Part shown: positions 38,537-47,236 of the stretch, one piece after another
Layout of the letters: each line of letters begins with the position of its first letter
Numbering within the stretch: position 1 is the first letter of the stretch
Origin: Paraclostridium sordellii
Lineage (GTDB): Bacteria > Bacillota > Clostridia > Peptostreptococcales > Peptostreptococcaceae
Length of the DNA stretch: 64,000 nt
Reading direction: 5' to 3'
Assembly (NCBI RefSeq): GCF_000953675.1
Contig: NZ_LN679998.1
Location: forward strand, 2,995,652-3,059,651
Made by a program: the position numbers and the translations under genes
Notes under the pieces: generated by a model
What the model saw: only the letters and a program-made list of their open reading frames with translations
Told to the model about the DNA's origin: nothing
Databases searched by the model: none

Positions 38537-39762
38537 TATATTTCACCTCTATTAAGATTTTTTCTCTCTTCCATAACTTCAACTAGACCTTGTATTCTAG
38601 TCTCAAATTGAGCTTTAGTAAATGCTCTAGGATCAGCTTGATCTCCATCAAACCCAGCTGATGGTATTTTTGTAATTTCTTCAGTTTGTCTTTGCATTTC
38701 ATACTGAATCAAACTCATAAGTTTACAGCTTCTATTCATATGATAGAAAGCTCCATCACATTTACCATCTCTTAAAGAGTTCACTCTAAATTCGGTCATT
38801 TTATCTAAGTTAACATTATTAAACATTCCACTGTAAGCTCTTGCCATTCCATCAAGATCATTAACTTCATATTGAAGTGCCCAAGCATGTGGGTAAACAC
38901 TACCTGTCATATTCACTCCATATTTTGCTAGTGTTTTCATTTTAAAACCTATAGTAGGCCAGCAAGGTATTCCTTCCATCATTATTCTGTATTTTTCTTC
39001 TCCTCTAAATGTAGATATTTTATTTTTCTTATTTTCTTCTAATTCTTCTATTAAAATTTTAAATGCTTCAGTAGTCTCTTTTTTACCTCTAGCACATACT
39101 ATTACTGCCATATACGTAAATAAATCAAATCCGTTCATTGGAGATGGGTCTGATCCTTCAGGCAAGCTCATTGAATATTTCCAAAGTCTACCGTTTTCTG
39201 CTGATATCTTCATTACTTCTTCAAATTTTTTAGGATCAAATTTCTTGCCTGATATTTTTTCAAGCTCTTTTATTGCTTCTTCAAACTGTGCTTTAATGTA
39301 TTCAACTCTTTCATCTGTAACATGATCTTCATTATTAAAAGGTACATCTATCATAATCATAGGAATATTTAATTCTTTTGATATATTTTCATACCATTTT
39401 ATAACTTGATCACATATATTGTTACAACATAGCAAAAAGTCTGGTGTAGGCATATTTAAAGTATCACTTTTTCCTTTTTCTAAAAATCCAAAATTGGCTC
39501 TAGCATAAGCACATAAATCTATAGAATATCCTTTAGCTTCTGCTCTCTCACATAAATCTAAGGATTCTTTTTTCGCCGCTACTCCTGCTGCATGATTTTC
39601 TGGATAACATAAGTTTAAGTCAAATACTTCTGCTAATTCCTGTGGAAATACTGAAGTAGCCCAACCAACTGGTCTACCTTCTTCTTTAGCTTTAAAAGCA
39701 TTTGCATACTGCTCAGCTAAGAGCTCGTTAATTACTGTTTTAGCATCTTTTTTTTCAGACAT
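38536..39762 (-). CDS. hadB: 2-hydroxyisocaproyl-CoA dehydratase, alpha subunit
   Basis: The larger dehydratase subunit, 408 residues from the preferred start. HgdA/FldB-family features include [37 protein letters not shown] with cysteines for the iron-sulfur cluster, and [21 protein letters not shown]. It binds the 2-hydroxyacyl-CoA together with HadC. An ATG at 39768 directly abuts GAGGG, so the in-frame ATG two codons later is chosen. It follows hadI by 18 bases. Confidence 0.94.
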   Translation of the reverse strand: MSEKKDAKTVINELLAEQYANAFKAKEEGRPVGWATSVFPQELAEVFDLNLCYPENHAAGVAAKKESLDLCERAEAKGYSIDLCAYARANFGFLEKGKSDTLNMPTPDFLLCCNNICDQVIKWYENISKELNIPMIMIDVPFNNEDHVTDERVEYIKAQFEEAIKELEKISGKKFDPKKFEEVMKISAENGRLWKYSMSLPEGSDPSPMNGFDLFTYMAVIVCARGKKETTEAFKILIEELEENKKNKISTFRGEEKYRIMMEGIPCWPTIGFKMKTLAKYGVNMTGSVYPHAWALQYEVNDLDGMARAYSGMFNNVNLDKMTEFRVNSLRDGKCDGAFYHMNRSCKLMSLIQYEMQRQTEEITKIPSAGFDGDQADPRAFTKAQFETRIQGLVEVMEERKNLNRGEI

Positions 39763-39780
39763 TTTCATCCCTCTTTACCA

Positions 39781-40557
39781 TTATTTTTTTATTTCATTAT
39801 AAGCATATATAGCTGCTCCTAAGGCTCCTGTAAGTTGAGGTATGTCAGGAACTATAATTTTAGTTTCCAATTCTTTTTCCATAGCTTTAACAACCCCTGA
39901 ATTTTTTGCAACTCCCCCAACCATTACTACATCTTCCTTCACGCCAAGTCTTTTTACAAGGCTTGCGACTCTTTTAGCAACTGATGTATGAATTCCTGCA
40001 ACTATATCTTCTATTGCTATATCATTTGACAAATGTGATATAACTTCTGATTCAGCAAAAACTGTACAAGTATTACTTATAGATACTTCATTTTTAGATT
40101 TTATAGATATATCTCCAAGATCTGATACGTCTACTTCAACAATTTTTGCCATTACATCTAAAAACCTGCCTGTACCTGCTGCACACTTATCATTCATCAA
40201 GAAATTTAACAAAATCCCATTTTCATCTAACTTAAGTGCCTTAGCATCTTGCCCTCCAATATCTATCACAGTTCTTACTGTAGGTATCAAAAACTTTACA
40301 CCCTTAGTATGACAACTTAACTCGCTTATTTGTTTATGAGTATTTGCATATTTCATACGACCATATCCAGTTACTACAGTATTTTTTATATCATCTTCTG
40401 TTATACTAAGTTTTTTATACAAATCTTCAAGAACTCTAGCTGGACCGCTAGTTCCTGTACCTGAGGGTATTGTAGAATAAGCTACTATTTCCTTCCCATC
40501 TTTTAAGATGATTCCTTTAGATGCAGTTGATCCTATATCTAATCCCATTGTGTACAT
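39781..40557 (-). CDS. hadI: Activator (archerase) of 2-hydroxyisocaproyl-CoA dehydratase
   Basis: An ASKHA-fold ATPase of 258 residues whose dimer holds one 4Fe-4S cluster and injects an electron into HadBC at the cost of ATP. Nucleotide motifs are LDIGSTASKGIIL and VIDIGGQDAK; the bridging cysteines lie in NDKCAAGTGRF and SNTCTVFAESE; GGVAKNSGVV is the adenosine motif. The BadF/BadG/HgdC family match is strong. ATG follows GGGGAG. It is the second gene of the operon, 23 bases after hadA. Confidence 0.95.
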   Translation of the reverse strand: MYTMGLDIGSTASKGIILKDGKEIVAYSTIPSGTGTSGPARVLEDLYKKLSITEDDIKNTVVTGYGRMKYANTHKQISELSCHTKGVKFLIPTVRTVIDIGGQDAKALKLDENGILLNFLMNDKCAAGTGRFLDVMAKIVEVDVSDLGDISIKSKNEVSISNTCTVFAESEVISHLSNDIAIEDIVAGIHTSVAKRVASLVKRLGVKEDVVMVGGVAKNSGVVKAMEKELETKIIVPDIPQLTGALGAAIYAYNEIKK

Positions 40558-40580
40558 TTTTTAGTCTCCCCTTTATATCT

Positions 40581-41813
40581 CTAGACTAGTTCTTTTGCAT
40601 CATCTAATTTAATAGCTTGAGAATTAACCATATCTAATATTTCTTCTTCTGTGTATCCTATAGATTTAAGAACTTCTTTGGTATGTTGACCAAGTCTAGG
40701 TGCTGGCTCGTATTCCTTAATGCCCATAGTTTTAAATTTAACTGGTCCGTTTACTAACACACCTTCATTTCCATTTTCATAAGTAGTTTTAAATAGAAAA
40801 TCGTTTGCCCAAGCTTGATCATCATTAATGATATCTTCACAACTTTGAACTTTCTCAAACGGAAGATCTGCTTCTTCTAATAGAGCTGACCATTCATCTA
40901 ATGTTTTTTCAAGCATTGCTTTTTCTACTATTTTTACCATTTCATCAACATGCATTGGCATTACTTTTATATCATTAAATCTATCATCTTTCATTATTTC
41001 TGGTCTGTTTATAACTTCACAGAATTTTGGAAGCCACTTATTATATTGAATTAAAGCAAGTTGTATCCATTTGCCATCTTTGCACTTGTAAGTAGTCATA
41101 AGTGGACTGTTTGGTTCTGTTCTTGATATAGGCATTTCATTTCCATATTGAGATGTTGTAATCATCATTCCCATTCCATAAAGTGCAGTATGGAATAAGC
41201 TTACTGTTACTCTATCACCTTCACCTGTAATTTGTTTTTTATAAAGAGCTGCTAATATACCAGCTGTTAATGATATTCCTGCATAGTGATCTCCAAATCC
41301 AGCAGCAGTATTACATGGTGAAGTTCCCTTTTCCATAAGGGATTGACTTACCCCACCTCTAGCAAAATATGCTGTATAATCAAATCCTGGTTTATCTTTT
41401 AATGGACCTTCTTCTCCATATCCTAAAATATGAGCATGTATAAGTCCTGGAAAATCATCTTTTAATTGATCATAAGTAAGCCCCATCTTAGCAAGAGCTT
41501 TCTCTCTTACATTTGTTACAAATATATCTGATTTAGATAGGAGCTTGTGAAGTATTTCAACTCCCTCTTTTGTTTTAACATTTACACTTATACCTTTTTT
41601 ATTTCCATTTTCTAATTCAAACATTGGATTTTCATCATCAGTACACGGAGATTTAAAAGTTCCACCCATAACTCTTATGCCATCGCCACCTAGTGGTTCG
41701 ATTTTAATTACCTCTGCTCCCCAATCTGCAAGTAATTTGGCACAACAAGGCGCCGCTACAAAGCTTGATAATTCAACAACTCTAACACCTTTTAGTAATG
41801 CTCTATTATCCAT
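40581..41813 (-). CDS. hadA: 2-hydroxyisocaproate CoA-transferase (class III)
   Basis: A CaiB/BaiF-type CoA-transferase of 410 residues. It has VVELSSFVAAPCCAKLLADWGAEVIKIE at the N-terminus (seen in segments), the catalytic Asp175 in GFGDHYAG, and GYGEEGPLKDKPGFDY. It transfers CoA from isocaproyl-CoA to (R)-2-hydroxyisocaproate, which primes the dehydratase cycle. It is the first gene of the had operon, with AGGAGG before the ATG and a sigma-54 promoter about 115 bases upstream. The close FldA-type alternative (phenyllactate) is less likely given the hadI-hadB-hadC-acdB-etfBA order. Confidence 0.9.
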   Translation of the reverse strand: MDNRALLKGVRVVELSSFVAAPCCAKLLADWGAEVIKIEPLGGDGIRVMGGTFKSPCTDDENPMFELENGNKKGISVNVKTKEGVEILHKLLSKSDIFVTNVREKALAKMGLTYDQLKDDFPGLIHAHILGYGEEGPLKDKPGFDYTAYFARGGVSQSLMEKGTSPCNTAAGFGDHYAGISLTAGILAALYKKQITGEGDRVTVSLFHTALYGMGMMITTSQYGNEMPISRTEPNSPLMTTYKCKDGKWIQLALIQYNKWLPKFCEVINRPEIMKDDRFNDIKVMPMHVDEMVKIVEKAMLEKTLDEWSALLEEADLPFEKVQSCEDIINDDQAWANDFLFKTTYENGNEGVLVNGPVKFKTMGIKEYEPAPRLGQHTKEVLKSIGYTEEEILDMVNSQAIKLDDAKELV

Positions 41814-41927
41814 AACTGAACCTCCTATAAATTGTAAATTTTATAATTTGAATTTAGTAACTAAGAATTTTTTAAAATAATTTTTATAAATTTTGAATTG
41901 AAATTTTATTTGATACTATATTTTGTT

Positions 41928-41946
41928 AAGCATTTATCGTGCCAAC
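41928..41946 (-). promoter_or_regulatory. Sigma-54 (-24/-12) promoter of the had operon
   Basis: The minus strand reads TTGGCACGATAAATGCTT. The consensus is TGGCACG-N4-TTGCW, so only one of the main positions differs, and GG and GC are exactly 10 bases apart. Predicted start of transcription is near 41918, giving a 105-base leader. Confidence 0.85.
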
Positions 41947-41977
41947 TTTTATTTTTCTTTTTAAATCGTTAATTTTT

Positions 41978-41993
41978 ACACATTTTAATGTGT
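41978..41993. promoter_or_regulatory. 16-bp palindrome upstream of the had promoter
   Basis: ACACATTTTAATGTGT is a perfect inverted repeat, about 35-50 bases upstream of the -24 element. It may be an operator or activator site. Confidence 0.5.
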
Positions 41994-42054
41994 TTCTTTT
42001 TCGAATCACAGATATTATTAAAATTTATTTTTATTGCAAAATCCAACACTACTC

Positions 42055-42067
42055 TTGCATAATGCAA
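42055..42067. promoter_or_regulatory. Possible upstream activator site for the sigma-54 regulator
   Basis: TTGCATAATGCAA is a perfect dyad (5-bp arms, 3-base centre) about 110-125 bases upstream of the -24 element, a usual distance for enhancer-binding proteins. A related TTGCATGC lies at 42156-42163. Confidence 0.45.
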
Positions 42068-42137
42068 TGATTTACGTATTTTTAAATTTTATCTAAGTCT
42101 AAAAATAATAACATTTTATTAAAATGATAAATTTATA

Positions 42138-42155
42138 TTGTTGTATAATTAACAA
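42138..42155. promoter_or_regulatory. Rex-like operator overlapping a TATAAT box upstream of ldhA
   Basis: TTGTTGTATAATTAACAA matches the Rex consensus TTGTTAA-N4-TTAACAA at 12 of 14 fixed positions. A perfect TATAAT (42144-42149, plus strand) lies inside, so binding could block transcription towards ldhA. Confidence 0.55.
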
Positions 42156-42179
42156 TTGCATGCTATGATTTAATCATCA

Positions 42180-42223
42180 AGGCATATTATTAGTTAATTT
42201 TTTAATTTTTAATATGCCCTTTG
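42180..42223 (+). repeat. Inverted repeat in the ldhA upstream region
   Basis: AAGGCATATTA near 42179-42189 pairs with TAATATGCCCTT near 42210-42221, one bulged C. No T-run follows. It may be an mRNA leader hairpin or a regulator site. Confidence 0.5.
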
Positions 42224-42248
42224 TAGCTATGTTTATTTTTAATAATTA

Positions 42249-42330
42249 ATAGATAAGCTAATCATATAAATATACTGTTATAGTATCTATTTTTTATATT
42301 ACTTTTTTAATTGTATAATAGCTTGTCTAT
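42249..42330 (+). repeat. 12-bp inverted repeat flanking the ldhA proximal promoter
   Basis: Bases 42249-42260 pair with 42319-42330 (one G-T). Between them are a small dyad ATACT-N5-AGTAT and a TATAAT at 42314-42319, 33 bases before the ATG. Confidence 0.5.
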
Positions 42331-42351
42331 TGAAAAACAAGGAGGCTTTAT

Positions 42352-43371
42352 ATGAAAATATTGATGTTTAGTGCACGTGAACATGAATTGCCTGCAATAT
42401 CAAAGTGGATTGAGGAAAATGAAAATAATATTCAAGTCGATACAATTAAAGAAGGTTTATCCTCATTAACCGTTGATAAAGCCAAAGGTTATGATGGAAT
42501 CTCAATCCAACAAACTAATTTAATTAATGAACCAATAGTATATGAAAAATTAAAGGAATTTGGAATAAAACAAATAGCTTCTAGAACAGCTGGAGTTGAT
42601 ATGATTGATCTAGACCAAGCTGTTAAAAACGATCTTATTATAACAAACGTACCTGCTTATTCTCCAAACTCAGTAGCAGAACTTGCTGTAACTCAGACTA
42701 TGAATCTACTTAGAAATATGCATCTTATATACAGAAATGTTCATGCTGGTGACTTTAGATGGTCAGCAAATCTAATAGCTAGAGAGGTTAGATCTATTAC
42801 AGTCGGTATAGTTGGTACAGGTAAAATAGGTTCAACTGCTGCTAAATTATTCAAGGGCTTAGGTGCAAATGTTATAGCTTTTGATGCTTATGAAAATGAA
42901 TCCTTAAAAGATATTTTGACTTATAAAGATACCTTAGAAGATCTTCTTAAAGAATCTGATGTTGTATCCCTACATACTCCTCTTACAGAAGAAACAAAAC
43001 ATATGATAAACAAAGATAATTTAAAGCTTATGAAAAAAAATTCCTACTTAGTAAATGCTGGACGAGGTGGAATTATTAATACAGATGATTTAATCGAAGC
43101 TTTGGAAAACGGTATCATAGCTGGTGCGGCTTTAGATACATTTGAAACTGAAGGTGCCTTCTTAAATCAAGTAATACCTCATCATGACCTTACTGATCCT
43201 CAAATAAAAAAATTATTAAATATGGAAAATGTGTTATTTACTCATCATATAGGTTATTTCACAACTACTGCAGTTGATAATATAGTAAGTATAAGTTTAG
43301 ACTGTGTAAAAGATGTCTTAAATACTGGCAATAGTGCTAATAATGTATTGGCATCAATGAGTATAAACTAA
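42352..43371 (+). CDS. ldhA: (R)-2-hydroxyisocaproate dehydrogenase (D-lactate dehydrogenase family)
   Basis: An NAD-dependent 2-hydroxyacid dehydrogenase of 339 residues. The Rossmann motif is VGIVGTGKIGSTAAKLFKGLG (seen from about 152), followed by FDAYEN with the Asp that selects NADH. Catalytic residues are the Arg in NAGRGG, a Glu in FETEGAF and the His in THHIGYFT. Next to the had genes it most likely reduces 2-oxoisocaproate from leucine transamination; D-lactate dehydrogenase activity is the alternative. It is transcribed away from hadA, with AAGGAGG before the ATG. Confidence 0.9.
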   Translation: MKILMFSAREHELPAISKWIEENENNIQVDTIKEGLSSLTVDKAKGYDGISIQQTNLINEPIVYEKLKEFGIKQIASRTAGVDMIDLDQAVKNDLIITNVPAYSPNSVAELAVTQTMNLLRNMHLIYRNVHAGDFRWSANLIAREVRSITVGIVGTGKIGSTAAKLFKGLGANVIAFDAYENESLKDILTYKDTLEDLLKESDVVSLHTPLTEETKHMINKDNLKLMKKNSYLVNAGRGGIINTDDLIEALENGIIAGAALDTFETEGAFLNQVIPHHDLTDPQIKKLLNMENVLFTHHIGYFTTTAVDNIVSISLDCVKDVLNTGNSANNVLASMSIN

Positions 43372-43380
43372 TTTTAAATA

Positions 43381-43406
43381 AAAAAAGACGCTCAATTAGA
43401 GCGTCT
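43381..43406. terminator. Bidirectional terminator between ldhA and rlmD-like gene
   Basis: An 8-bp GC-rich stem (43386-43393 with 43399-43406) has an A-run on the left, giving a T-run on the minus strand. Confidence 0.75.
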
Positions 43407-43448
43407 ATATCTTTATGTTTATATAAAATTTACGATTATAAAATTTTT

Positions 43449-44810
43449 CTAGTCTCTTACACGCTTTAATTTTACTACAGTTTCAACATGAGGAGTATTT
43501 GGGAACATATCCATTAACTTAACCTTTTCTACCTCATATCCATAATGTTTGAATTCTACTAAGTCTAATACTAATGTTTTTGGATTACATGATATATAAA
43601 CTATTTCCTTAGAATTAAATCCAGCTATATCTCTTATCGCATCCTTATGAACTCCAGGTCTTGGTGGATCTACTATTATTATATCTGGTTTAGCTTTTAA
43701 CTTATTTACTGTTTTAGCTACATCTCCAGCTATAAATTCACAATTAGTTAATCCATTTAATTTAGCATTTTTATTAGCAGCTTCTACAGCTTCTTCTATT
43801 AACTCTATACCATATACTTTCTTAGCTTTTTCAGCCATTACTTGACCTATTGTCCCAGTTCCACTGTATAAATCAAATATAACTTTATTATTATGTTCTC
43901 CAACAAACTCTCTAGCTATTTTATATAATTCTTCTGCACCTTTTGTATTTGTTTGGAAGAACGAGAATGGAGATATTTTAAATTTAAGTCCTAAAAGTTC
44001 TTCTTGTATATAATCTCTTCCATGTAAAACTCTTAATTCATCACAATTAACAGCATCAGCTAATCCATCATTTATAGTATGAAGTATACTTACTAATTCA
44101 CATTTTAAATCTAAATTTAGTAACATCTCCTTATACTCTGTCATATCAAAATCTTCTTGAGATGATGTAACTATATTTACCATCATTTCATTAGTATTTA
44201 TACCTTTTCTAACAACAAGATTTCTTAAATAACCTTTATGGCTCATATTTCTATAGTATGGAAGTTTTTTTTCATTGAAAAATTCAACTGTTGAAGTTAA
44301 TACTTTTATAAAGTCATCATCAACTAAGAAACATCCATCAACAGTTATAATATCAATATGTTTACCTTTTTTATGCAGACCTAAAGTTAAAGGTCCATCT
44401 TTCATTTCATCTCCAAATGTATACTCCATTTTATTTCTATATTCTTTTGTTTTTGGACTTCGTTCAATCCCCTGGAAGTTAAATCCAAATATATCTTGTT
44501 CTAAAAATAAGTCCATAACTTGTCTTTCTTTTATTTCAATTTGCTTTTCATATGGAACTGATAAAATACTACATCCTCCACATTGATTAAAGTGTTTACA
44601 TGGAATCTCTGTTTCTAATGGTGAGTTTTCTAATAGCTCTAACATTTTTACATCAGCTTTTCCACTTCTAGTTTTCTTAACTGAAGCTTTTACCTTTTGG
44701 CCCGTTATTCCACCTTTCATATATATGTCTCTATTTCCTAGACGACTTACAGAAGTTCCACCAAACTCCATCTTATCAACTTCAAATTCTATAATATCTC
44801 TTCTCTTCAC
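43449..44810 (-). CDS. rlmD: 23S rRNA (uracil-5-)-methyltransferase, RlmD/RumA family
   Basis: A 453-residue SAM-dependent RNA m5U methyltransferase. An N-terminal TRAM domain (about 5-62) is followed by the iron-sulfur motif CKHFNQCGGCSI and the catalytic domain with FFQTNTKGAEELY, DLYSGTGTIG, DPPRPGVH and the nucleophile in YISCNPKTL. Homologues modify U1939 or U747 of 23S rRNA; the exact base cannot be read. It starts at GTG after GGAGG. It follows the pseudouridine synthase by 23 bases on the same strand, probably in one operon. Confidence 0.9.
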   Translation of the reverse strand: MKRRDIIEFEVDKMEFGGTSVSRLGNRDIYMKGGITGQKVKASVKKTRSGKADVKMLELLENSPLETEIPCKHFNQCGGCSILSVPYEKQIEIKERQVMDLFLEQDIFGFNFQGIERSPKTKEYRNKMEYTFGDEMKDGPLTLGLHKKGKHIDIITVDGCFLVDDDFIKVLTSTVEFFNEKKLPYYRNMSHKGYLRNLVVRKGINTNEMMVNIVTSSQEDFDMTEYKEMLLNLDLKCELVSILHTINDGLADAVNCDELRVLHGRDYIQEELLGLKFKISPFSFFQTNTKGAEELYKIAREFVGEHNNKVIFDLYSGTGTIGQVMAEKAKKVYGIELIEEAVEAANKNAKLNGLTNCEFIAGDVAKTVNKLKAKPDIIIVDPPRPGVHKDAIRDIAGFNSKEIVYISCNPKTLVLDLVEFKHYGYEVEKVKLMDMFPNTPHVETVVKLKRVRD

Positions 44811-44833
44811 TATTTTTTCCTCCGTGTGTAATA

Positions 44834-45556
44834 CTATCTTTCTTCTATAAGTTTTATCTCTTCATCTGTTAATTCTCTATATTCACCTAAATTAAGATTT
44901 TCATCTAAATGCAATCTTCCCATAGATAATCTTTTTAAATAAGTAACTTTCTTACCTACACTCTCAAACATTCTCTTAACTTGATGAAACTTACCTTCAT
45001 GTATAGTAAGTTCAATTTCAGAAGTTTCTCCGCTTTCAATTATTCTTAAATTAGCTGGCATAGTTTTATATCCATCATCTAATTCAACACCTTCTTTAAA
45101 AGCTTTTACATCAGTTTCATCTACAAATCCATCTATTTTTGCAAAATAAGTTTTTGGAACATGACCTTTTGGAGATAAAACTCTATGTGTAAGTTTTCCA
45201 TCATTAGTTAAAACTAATAATCCTTCTGTATCTTTATCTAATCTTCCTACTGGAAATGGATCAAAAGCTAAAAACTTAGAATCTATTAAATCAAGAACTA
45301 TAGGGTCATACTTATCAAAAGTTGCTGAAATATATCCATCTGGCTTGTTTAGCATTAAATATATGAATTCTTTGTATTCTATAGTCTCACCATTAAATAC
45401 TACTACATCTTTATCTGTATCCACTTGCAGTCCAGGATTTTTTTCAGTTTTCCCATTAACAGTTACTAATCCTTTTTTACAATCTCTTTTTATTTCAGCT
45501 CTACTTCCATATCCTAAATTTGAAAGTATTTTATCTAAGCGTTGTTTTTTAGCCAT
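44834..45556 (-). CDS. RsuA/RluB-family rRNA pseudouridine synthase
   Basis: A 240-residue enzyme with an N-terminal S4 RNA-binding domain (RLDKILSNLGYGSRAEIKRDCKKG, seen in segments) and a catalytic domain with the nucleophilic Asp in GRLDKDTEGLLVLTNDG. It converts a specific rRNA uridine to pseudouridine. Length and motifs fit RsuA, RluB or RluE types; I cannot choose the target. It lies between a DUF1904 gene and the rRNA methyltransferase, so a ribosome-modification operon is likely. Confidence 0.92.
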   Translation of the reverse strand: MAKKQRLDKILSNLGYGSRAEIKRDCKKGLVTVNGKTEKNPGLQVDTDKDVVVFNGETIEYKEFIYLMLNKPDGYISATFDKYDPIVLDLIDSKFLAFDPFPVGRLDKDTEGLLVLTNDGKLTHRVLSPKGHVPKTYFAKIDGFVDETDVKAFKEGVELDDGYKTMPANLRIIESGETSEIELTIHEGKFHQVKRMFESVGKKVTYLKRLSMGRLHLDENLNLGEYRELTDEEIKLIEER

Positions 45557-45573
45557 AAACGTTACCTACCTTT

Positions 45574-45903
45574 TTAGAAATGCTCTCCATTTTCATAATA
45601 CTTCTCTTTTTCAAATACAGTAAATGCTAAGTCCATACTTTCTACATCTAGATTGTTTCTTATACTATTAGTTATTATTTTAGCTACAGTATCTTGAACA
45701 TCTTGTCCTCTATCAAACCAAGCTACCTCTACAAATGGATATACAGCTGATATCTTTCCATCTCTTATAGCTACTGATTTTATGCATTCTATTTCAAAGT
45801 AGTCTCTTGGGCATTTTACTGCATCTACTAAATCATCTATCATTTTTTCACTTATTTTACATATATCATTTTCATTTATTCCTCTTATTTTTATTTGTGG
45901 CAT
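45574..45903 (-). CDS. DUF1904 family protein
   Basis: A small soluble protein of 109 residues beginning MPQIKIRGI, with the conserved IRDGKISAVYPFVEVAWFDRGQ (seen in segments) near 50-70. DUF1904 resembles tautomerase-like folds (Pro2 after the start Met), but no reaction is known. Two upstream ATGs overlap the AAAGGATGATG ribosome site; the third in-frame ATG (45903) has 8-base spacing and is chosen. It is the first gene of the operon with the pseudouridine synthase. Confidence 0.8.
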   Translation of the reverse strand: MPQIKIRGINENDICKISEKMIDDLVDAVKCPRDYFEIECIKSVAIRDGKISAVYPFVEVAWFDRGQDVQDTVAKIITNSIRNNLDVESMDLAFTVFEKEKYYENGEHF

Positions 45904-46000
45904 ATACATCATCCTTTCTTTAATTTTAATCTTATTTAATATAGGTATTATTATACTTTTAATTTTTAATTATTACAATTTACCTATCTAACTTAATACA

Positions 46001-46044
46001 TAAAAATAGGGAGTCTCAAAACTTATTCTTTTGAGACATCCCTA
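46001..46044 (-). terminator. Terminator of the 46062-46547 gene
   Basis: A long stem (46007-46021 with 46029-46044, one internal mismatch) is followed by five Ts on the minus strand. Confidence 0.7.
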
Positions 46045-46061
46045 AAAATGTCTATTTTATA

Positions 46062-46547
46062 TTAACTATAAAACTTAGATGATCCATTTAATTGTTTTTT
46101 ACCTAGAATCTCAGTTAAACTAGTTAAGGATGCTATTCCTATTTCTTTAAAGCTTATTACAAATACTAATTTAAAGTCTGTAAATGTTTCATCTACGCTA
46201 TAAACATTAAAGAAGCATCTTATATTATCATTAGAGTATTTTTCTCTAAGGTCAGATTCTATTTCATCCGTTGCATCTTTTACAAAAGCTCTTACATCGT
46301 CAAATAAAATTTGAATATCATCTAGTTTTGCATCTTCTCCCAATTCTTCTAGTAAATCATTTATTTCTTCTATTGAAAATATACTATCATCTAATTTGCA
46401 GTCAAAAGCCATTATGCTATCTTCTTTTATATTTTCAGATATATCTTGTACACTTATAAAATCTTCTCGTTCATTTAAAACACTAACTATATCTTTACTT
46501 TTTACTGTTAAAATATTTTTATTTATATTTAATTTTACTTCTCTCAA
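46062..46547 (-). CDS. Hypothetical protein, 161 residues
   Basis: I do not recognise this protein. It is acidic and soluble with no signal or membrane segment. The C-terminal half (about 95-150) has the alternating pattern IRCFFNVYSVDETFTDFKL, VFVISFKEI, which suggests a beta-sheet, while 55-90 looks helical. Translation starts at TTG, 6 bases after GGGAGGT. It follows the nucleotidase-like gene by 26 bases on the same strand and has its own terminator, so the two probably form an operon. Confidence 0.7.
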   Translation of the reverse strand: MREVKLNINKNILTVKSKDIVSVLNEREDFISVQDISENIKEDSIMAFDCKLDDSIFSIEEINDLLEELGEDAKLDDIQILFDDVRAFVKDATDEIESDLREKYSNDNIRCFFNVYSVDETFTDFKLVFVISFKEIGIASLTSLTEILGKKQLNGSSKFYS

Positions 46548-46573
46548 TTATTTACCTCCCCCCATTTAACGCT

Positions 46574-47131
46574 TTATTTTAAAGTTGATATAAACTCCTT
46601 TATATCATTCCAAGTATTAACTCTTATTATATTTTCATTATCAATGTCTTTATTGTAATTGTTATCTACTAATAATACAGTCAACCCTTCTTGAGCTAAT
46701 TGTATAGCATTACTCGGATTATCTTCTATAAAAATATTACATTCTAATTCTTTTGCCTTATTTACTTTATAGTCGCTTCCCAATAAATGTACATCTATAT
46801 GCCCTAGTTCATTTTCTTTTAGCCATACTTTTGTTATATCTTCTAAATGCTCACTTCTAGCTGTAACGAAATATAAATTATGATTTTCATTTAAGTCTTT
46901 TAGTACTTCTTTTACACCTTCTACTAATTTAGCTTCTTTATATGCATGTATATAATCTGTATGAAAAGATTTTAATAAATCGTCTAATTCAACTTCATAT
47001 AACTCTTCTAATTTGTGTGTCTTACATTCAGCTTCAGTTATTTGTTTATTATACATATCATTTAAATAAGGTATGAAATGATATGGATTTGTTATTGTTC
47101 CATCTATATCTATACATATATTTAATTTCAT
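46574..47131 (-). CDS. HAD-superfamily phosphatase, 5' nucleotidase NT5C-type
   Basis: A 185-residue HAD hydrolase. Motif I is CIDIDGTITN (nucleophile Asp and acid/base Asp), motif II YFVTARS, and motif III/IV FIEDNPSNAIQLA. The size and the small helical cap (about 15-70) match the deoxyribonucleotidase-like (NT5C/YqfW) group. The substrate is unproven. AGGT precedes the ATG at good spacing. Confidence 0.82.
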   Translation of the reverse strand: MKLNICIDIDGTITNPYHFIPYLNDMYNKQITEAECKTHKLEELYEVELDDLLKSFHTDYIHAYKEAKLVEGVKEVLKDLNENHNLYFVTARSEHLEDITKVWLKENELGHIDVHLLGSDYKVNKAKELECNIFIEDNPSNAIQLAQEGLTVLLVDNNYNKDIDNENIIRVNTWNDIKEFISTLK

Positions 47132-47236
47132 AATCTCTACCTCCAGGTAATACCTTTATATTCGTACAATTAAGATATTATATCATAATAAATATTATAA
47201 ATCAAAATACCCTCATTCTTATTATATGTAGATAAA

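Larger units (their letters stand above)
41814..42351. other. Divergent hadA/ldhA control region
   Basis: A 538-base AT-rich gap between the divergent starts. It holds a sigma-54 promoter for hadA, palindromes at 41978-41993 and 42055-42067, a Rex-like operator at 42138-42155, and two inverted repeats in the ldhA leader. I see no open reading frame of note. Confidence 0.8.

Noticed and set aside
41923..41929. Rex half-site TTGTTAA over the had -12 element
   Set aside because: Only one half matches; the second half (TTATCGT) does not.
42181..42195. Sigma-54 promoter for ldhA (GGCATATTATTAGT)
   Set aside because: Spacing is right but the -12 GC is GT and the -24 T is A; it is also explained as one arm of an inverted repeat.
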